Of a stretch of 8,978 bases of DNA, positions 6,094-8,978 are shown in pieces. Positions within the stretch are counted from its first letter, which is position 1, and every line of letters begins with the position of its first letter. Position numbers and translations under genes: made by a program. The notes beneath the pieces are model-generated. The model ran no database searches. It saw nothing but the letters and a program-made list of their open reading frames with translations, and was not told the DNA's origin. The stretch covers positions 1 to 8,978 of the forward strand of contig CAMPIC010000080.1 of the NCBI GenBank assembly GCA_946886185.1. Direction: 5' to 3'. Origin of the DNA: an uncultured bacterium. Lineage in GTDB: Bacteria > Eisenbacteria > RBG-16-71-46 > CAIMUX01.

Positions 6094-7842
6094 ATGCGCC
6101 ACTCACTCATCCACTCCTGCTTCGCCGATCTCGTCTCGATCCCGCTCGCGACGGTTCTCTCGGTCGTGACGGTCCTCTCGGCCGCGATGGTCGCCTCCGC
6201 GGATGCGGATTGGACGGGGACGGAGACAGATCAACAGATCAGCTTCGACAACAACGAATATGCCCGCGGTGTGCAGATCCTCTATCACGACCAGACTGGT
6301 CGACTCTATACCGTCTGGTCGGAGGACGCCCCGAGCGTGCGCGAGATCCTGTTCGGGGTCTCGACCGACTATGGGGCGACCTGGAGCAGCACCTCGAGCG
6401 ATCGGATCATCAGCTTGCCCGATGGAAAGGCGGCATACGAAGAGCCGTCCATCGCCGTCCGACCCTGGGACGAGGACAGCCCGATCCTCGTGGTCTGGGC
6501 GGAGGACTTCCTGGACAACCGCGAAGTCCATTACGGAATCTCGACCAACGGCGGCGCCACGTTCTCCAGCGAATTCGCCGATCTCGTGCTGAGCGACGTC
6601 TCCACCACGGGCGAAGCGGGCATTCCCTCTGCCGCGATCGACGCGGACGGCGTGATGCACGTCGTGTGGCACCAGGCTACTGAGGATGGAGCCGAGGTCT
6701 TCTACTCGAGGTCGACCGACGGTGGGGCCACCTGGAGCGGGACCGCAGCCGATCGGATCATCAGCTTCCCCGACGGAAATCCCGCCCTGGAGCCGCGCAT
6801 CATGGAGGCAGGCAATGACCGCTTGATCGTAATCTGGCGGGAAGACGACGACTCGGGCGGTCGCGCGCTTCACCTCGGAGTGTCCGATGACGGAGGCGAC
6901 ACCTGGACCAGCGAGACCGCCGATCGATCGATCTCGCAGCCGGTGAACTTGATGACCAGCCACGATGCCGCCGCCGGGACGTTCGAAGGTGGAGACAACA
7001 ACAGCATGTATGCGGTCTATGCCGGTTCCTTCGACACGGCCAGTCCTTTTCACTACGAGGTCTATGTCACCTATTCCACCGACAACGGAGCCACCTGGAC
7101 GGGAGAGACGCAAACCATTCCGGTCTCCTTCGACGAGAGCCACACCAGGAGCGCCTCGACCCCGGACGTGCACTTCGGGCTTTGTACGGGAGCGATCGTG
7201 GTCTGGAACGAAGAGGACGAGACTTCCCAGACCTCGGAGCAGCACATCTCGATGCACCGCGGAGGAGGCTGGTCGGGAGCGACCGCCGATGAGCTTGTGA
7301 GCTTCCCCGATGGTGAAGATGGATATCGGCCGTCGGTCACCGGAGTCCACCCCACCGGAGTCGAACCGCCGGCGAGCGGCGAGCCGGTACCCTACGAAGC
7401 CTGGATCGCCTGGACCGAGTTCCACGGGGGCGCGACCGACAATTACGAAGTGCATCTTTCGGCCAGTCAGCTCTGCACCAGCGCCAGCGTGCCGGAATCG
7501 GCGAGCAACGCCCTCTGGCTGCGCGCCTCTCCCAATCCGGCGCAGGATGTCGTGAGCATCGAGTACGCGTTCGGCGTGATCGGACCACGTCCCACCCTGC
7601 AGTATGGATCCGATCCAGGACTATCGAACGCAGGGGGATCGGAAGCGGTCTCTCTCGATGTGTTCGCGGTCGATGGCCGGCGGGTGCGCGCTCTGCACAG
7701 CATGGAACGTTCTGCCGAAACGTCCGGCGCGATCCAATGGGACCTGCGGGGAGACGACGGCGCGCGTGTGAGCGCCGGCATCTACCTGATCCGAATCTCC
7801 GCGGGCTCCAAGCGCCACGCCGTGCCGGTCGTGATCCAGTAG
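6094..7842 (+). CDS. Secreted Asp-box beta-propeller protein with FlgD/Por-type C-terminal domain, 582 aa
   Basis: A signal peptide spans residues 1-36, with probable cleavage at VASA|DADW. The body holds sialidase-type Asp boxes (SxDxGxTW) at S90-W97, S150-F157, S207-W214, S264-W271 and S328-W335, with a degenerate one near 386-393. Each is followed by a strand of the type ADRIISFPDG. With W40 the pattern recurs seven times at 57-64 residue spacing, suggesting a seven-bladed propeller. I see no sialidase RIP motif or arginine triad, so it is probably a binding or structural protein. Residues 474-582 (SPNPAQD, DVFAVDGRRVRAL, WDLRGDDG, SAGIYLIRI) match the FlgD-like Ig/type IX sorting-like domain, which suggests export and cell-surface attachment. 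GGAGGG lies 5 nt before the chosen ATG. Confidence 0.85.
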   Translation: MRHSLIHSCFADLVSIPLATVLSVVTVLSAAMVASADADWTGTETDQQISFDNNEYARGVQILYHDQTGRLYTVWSEDAPSVREILFGVSTDYGATWSSTSSDRIISLPDGKAAYEEPSIAVRPWDEDSPILVVWAEDFLDNREVHYGISTNGGATFSSEFADLVLSDVSTTGEAGIPSAAIDADGVMHVVWHQATEDGAEVFYSRSTDGGATWSGTAADRIISFPDGNPALEPRIMEAGNDRLIVIWREDDDSGGRALHLGVSDDGGDTWTSETADRSISQPVNLMTSHDAAAGTFEGGDNNSMYAVYAGSFDTASPFHYEVYVTYSTDNGATWTGETQTIPVSFDESHTRSASTPDVHFGLCTGAIVVWNEEDETSQTSEQHISMHRGGGWSGATADELVSFPDGEDGYRPSVTGVHPTGVEPPASGEPVPYEAWIAWTEFHGGATDNYEVHLSASQLCTSASVPESASNALWLRASPNPAQDVVSIEYAFGVIGPRPTLQYGSDPGLSNAGGSEAVSLDVFAVDGRRVRALHSMERSAETSGAIQWDLRGDDGARVSAGIYLIRISAGSKRHAVPVVIQ

Positions 7843-7846
7843 CTTC

Positions 7847-7888
7847 GATCCGTCGCGGAGATCGCAACCGTCGCGACCAACGAGGATC
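7847..7888 (+). terminator. Possible 3' stem-loop after the propeller gene
   Basis: Just after the stop, GTCGCG (7852-7857) pairs with CGCGAC (7872-7877), and outside it GATCC (7847-7851) can pair with GGATC (7884-7888) across a 6-nt bulge. There is no following T-tract, so it is a poor intrinsic terminator; it may only stabilise the mRNA end. The rest of the 213-bp gap to 8055 holds the candidate promoter of the ABC unit. Confidence 0.3.
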
Positions 7889-7987
7889 GGCAGGCGCTAT
7901 CCACGAACTTAACGCTGGCCCCTCGGCGCGACGGTCGGGATGGATCTTCGCGCCCGTTGACCATCTGGTTACGCGGCCCCTCCCTCC

Positions 7988-7996
7988 TGCTATCAT
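7988..7996 (+). promoter_or_regulatory. Probable extended -10 promoter of the ABC transporter unit
   Basis: TGCTATCAT fits the extended -10 form TGn-TATAAT with one hexamer mismatch. A good TTGACC hexamer lies at 7957-7962, but 28 bp upstream, too far to be its -35. The predicted transcript would start near 8003 and give a leader of about 50 nt before the ATG at 8056. Confidence 0.4.
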
Positions 7997-8033
7997 GCCG
8001 CTCCGGTACCGAACCGTGATGCGCGCTTGGCCA

Positions 8034-8044
8034 GGAGGGAGGAG
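8034..8044 (+). promoter_or_regulatory. Double Shine-Dalgarno with long spacer before the ABC ATPase
   Basis: GGAGGGAGGAG contains two overlapping Shine-Dalgarno matches, but the nearer one ends 11 nt before the ATG at 8056, longer than usual. No nearer in-frame start codon exists, so the start stands, and the spacing may lower translation. Confidence 0.55.
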
Positions 8045-8055
8045 TTCGAGACTCG

Positions 8056-8751
8056 ATGCCCGATCCATTGATTCAGATCCGCGGCGTGACCAAGGTGTAC
8101 CGCCGCGACCAGTTCGACGTGCCGGTCCTCCAGGGGATCGACCTCGATATCCACGAAGGTGAGTTCGTCGCGCTCATGGGTCCCTCGGGATCGGGCAAGA
8201 CCACCTTGCTTAACCTGCTCGCCGGCGTGGACACGCCCACGTCGGGGCGGATCGTGGTCGACGGCTCCGACATCTCCCAACTGAGCGAAAGTGAGCTCGC
8301 GCCCTGGCGGCATCGCCACGTCGGGTTCATCTTCCAGTTCTACAACCTGATTCCGGTGCTCACCGCGCGGGAGAACGTGGAGCTCCCGCTCAAGCTGGCC
8401 AAGCTCTCCAAGCAGGATCGCCGGACCAAGGTGGAAGCCGCGCTCGACCTGGTCGGTCTCTCCGACAGGATCGACCACTATCCAAAGCAGCTCTCCGGTG
8501 GGCAGGAACAACGGGTCGCGATCGCGCGCGCTCTCGTCACCGACCCGACCTTCCTGCTCGCAGACGAACCGACCGGAGACCTGGATGCCGCGAGCGCTTC
8601 GGACGTGCTCGATCTCCTGGGTCAGCTCAATCAGGAGTTTCACAAGACGATCATCATGGTCACCCACGATCCGCGGGCGGCGGAGCGCGCCGGCGTGCTC
8701 TATCGGCTGGACAAGGGGCAGCTGCAACGCGACGCAGCGCCGGTCCACTGA
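8056..8751 (+). CDS. ABC transporter ATP-binding protein, LolD/MacB type, 231 aa
   Basis: All motifs of an ABC ATPase are intact: Walker [10 protein letters not shown] (42-50), Q-loop Q94 ([10 protein letters not shown]), signature LSGGQ (146-150), Walker B FLLADE (166-171) with catalytic E171, D-loop GDLD (174-177) and switch H204 (VTHD). The [19 protein letters not shown] stretch and the short length, without a C-terminal extension, are typical of the LolD/MacB/FtsE class. That class powers FtsX-like permeases in lipoprotein release, peptide or drug efflux, or envelope signalling. A permease of that type follows 130 bp downstream, so the two form a transporter at the inner membrane. The substrate cannot be told. 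The start is the first in-frame ATG after a double Shine-Dalgarno with an 11-nt spacer. Confidence 0.92.
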   Translation: MPDPLIQIRGVTKVYRRDQFDVPVLQGIDLDIHEGEFVALMGPSGSGKTTLLNLLAGVDTPTSGRIVVDGSDISQLSESELAPWRHRHVGFIFQFYNLIPVLTARENVELPLKLAKLSKQDRRTKVEAALDLVGLSDRIDHYPKQLSGGQEQRVAIARALVTDPTFLLADEPTGDLDAASASDVLDLLGQLNQEFHKTIIMVTHDPRAAERAGVLYRLDKGQLQRDAAPVH

Positions 8752-8764
8752 AACCCGATCGCGC

Positions 8765-8801
8765 ACCTCTGGTCGGCTCCAACGCGCGACGACCAGACGG
8801 T
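8765..8801 (+). repeat. Intergenic hairpin between ABC ATPase and permease genes
   Basis: TCTGGTCG (8768-8775) and CGACCAGA (8790-8797) form a perfect 8-bp stem with a 14-nt loop. It can be extended by ACC (8765-8767) with GGT (8799-8801) past one bulged C. There is no T-tract. In mRNA it could attenuate or stabilise, setting the ratio of ATPase to permease. Confidence 0.45.
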
Positions 8802-8861
8802 GGGTCGAGTCCTGCACAGAGGGAAGCGTCTGAACCCGAATCTCCAATGTGATGTGATCCG

Positions 8862-8873
8862 CCTCGATCGAGG
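8862..8873 (+). promoter_or_regulatory. 12-bp palindrome overlapping the permease ribosome binding site
   Basis: CCTCGATCGAGG is a perfect palindrome whose right end overlaps AGGAG (8871-8875), the Shine-Dalgarno of the permease gene. It could be a protein-binding site or could partly hide the ribosome binding site in RNA. Short GC-rich palindromes also occur by chance. Confidence 0.3.
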
Positions 8874-8881
8874 AGCGAGAC

Positions 8882-8978
8882 ATGTTCCAGCTTTCTCTGA
8901 AGAATCTGCTTCGTAACAAGCGACGCACGTTCCTGACCACAGCGAGTGTGGCGCTCACGCTCATCCTGGTCTGCTTGC
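8882..8978 (+). CDS. ABC transporter permease, FtsX/MacB type, N-terminal fragment (runs off the window)
   Basis: Only 32 codons are present. They begin MFQLSLKNLLRNKRRTFLT and continue into a hydrophobic segment (ASVALTLILVCL). A short amphipathic start, the LKNLLRNKRRTFLT-type basic motif and then the first membrane helix are the hallmark opening of MacB/FtsX-family permeases. AGGAG lies 6 nt before the ATG. It follows the LolD/MacB-type ATPase by 130 bp, the natural partner. The rest of the gene, including the periplasmic domain that would help identify the substrate, lies beyond the right edge. Confidence 0.85.
   Translation, partial: MFQLSLKNLLRNKRRTFLTTASVALTLILVCL

Noticed and set aside
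6103..7455. 450-aa minus-strand open frame
   Set aside because: It mirrors the propeller gene in GC-rich DNA. The plus strand has a signal peptide, Asp boxes and a C-terminal domain; the minus product has none.
7993..8964. 323-aa minus-strand open frame
   Set aside because: It is antisense to a complete ABC ATPase with every catalytic motif and to the permease start.

Overview
The window is GC-rich bacterial chromosome with ordinary Shine-Dalgarno sites. One secreted protein ends in a FlgD-like / Por-type C-terminal domain. That domain is common in FCB-group and related candidate phyla (Gemmatimonadota, 'Eisenbacteria'-like lineages), so I infer a relative of those. The assignment rests on one protein's architecture and is tentative.

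Layout. Positions 1-253 hold no secure gene; they contain a strong rho-independent terminator (139-189) for leftward transcription. From 2877 back to 254 lies a four-gene minus-strand unit: a 401-aa protein with two ferritin-like halves, a 232-aa single-domain ferritin-like protein joined to it by an ATGA overlap, a 100-aa disordered protein built from R-[Q/G]-D-Q-N pentapeptides, and a 90-aa glycine-zipper membrane protein. A 513-bp divergent intergenic region (2878-3390) carries a 14-bp palindrome. Rightward from 3391, a 380-aa SRPBCC protein with a disordered/hydrophobic N-terminal extension overlaps by ATGA a zinc-dependent, formaldehyde-dehydrogenase-like enzyme (to 5696). After a 397-bp non-coding stretch comes a 582-aa secreted beta-propeller protein with Asp-box repeats (6094-7842). 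The window ends with an ABC exporter: a LolD/MacB-type ATPase (8056-8751) and the first 32 codons of an FtsX/MacB-type permease (from 8882).

How the genes may work together. The two divergent units look like one stress island. Diiron ferritin-like proteins (metal or oxidant handling), low-complexity Q/N/D/R-rich polypeptides, a glycine-zipper membrane protein, an SRPBCC lipid/ligand-binding protein and a dehydrogenase acting on a small aldehyde or alcohol fit envelope, oxidative or desiccation stress. This role is inferred from protein families and gene order; the sequence does not prove it. The four-gene minus-strand cassette is the best candidate for an undescribed system. The propeller protein and the ABC transporter appear to be separate units.
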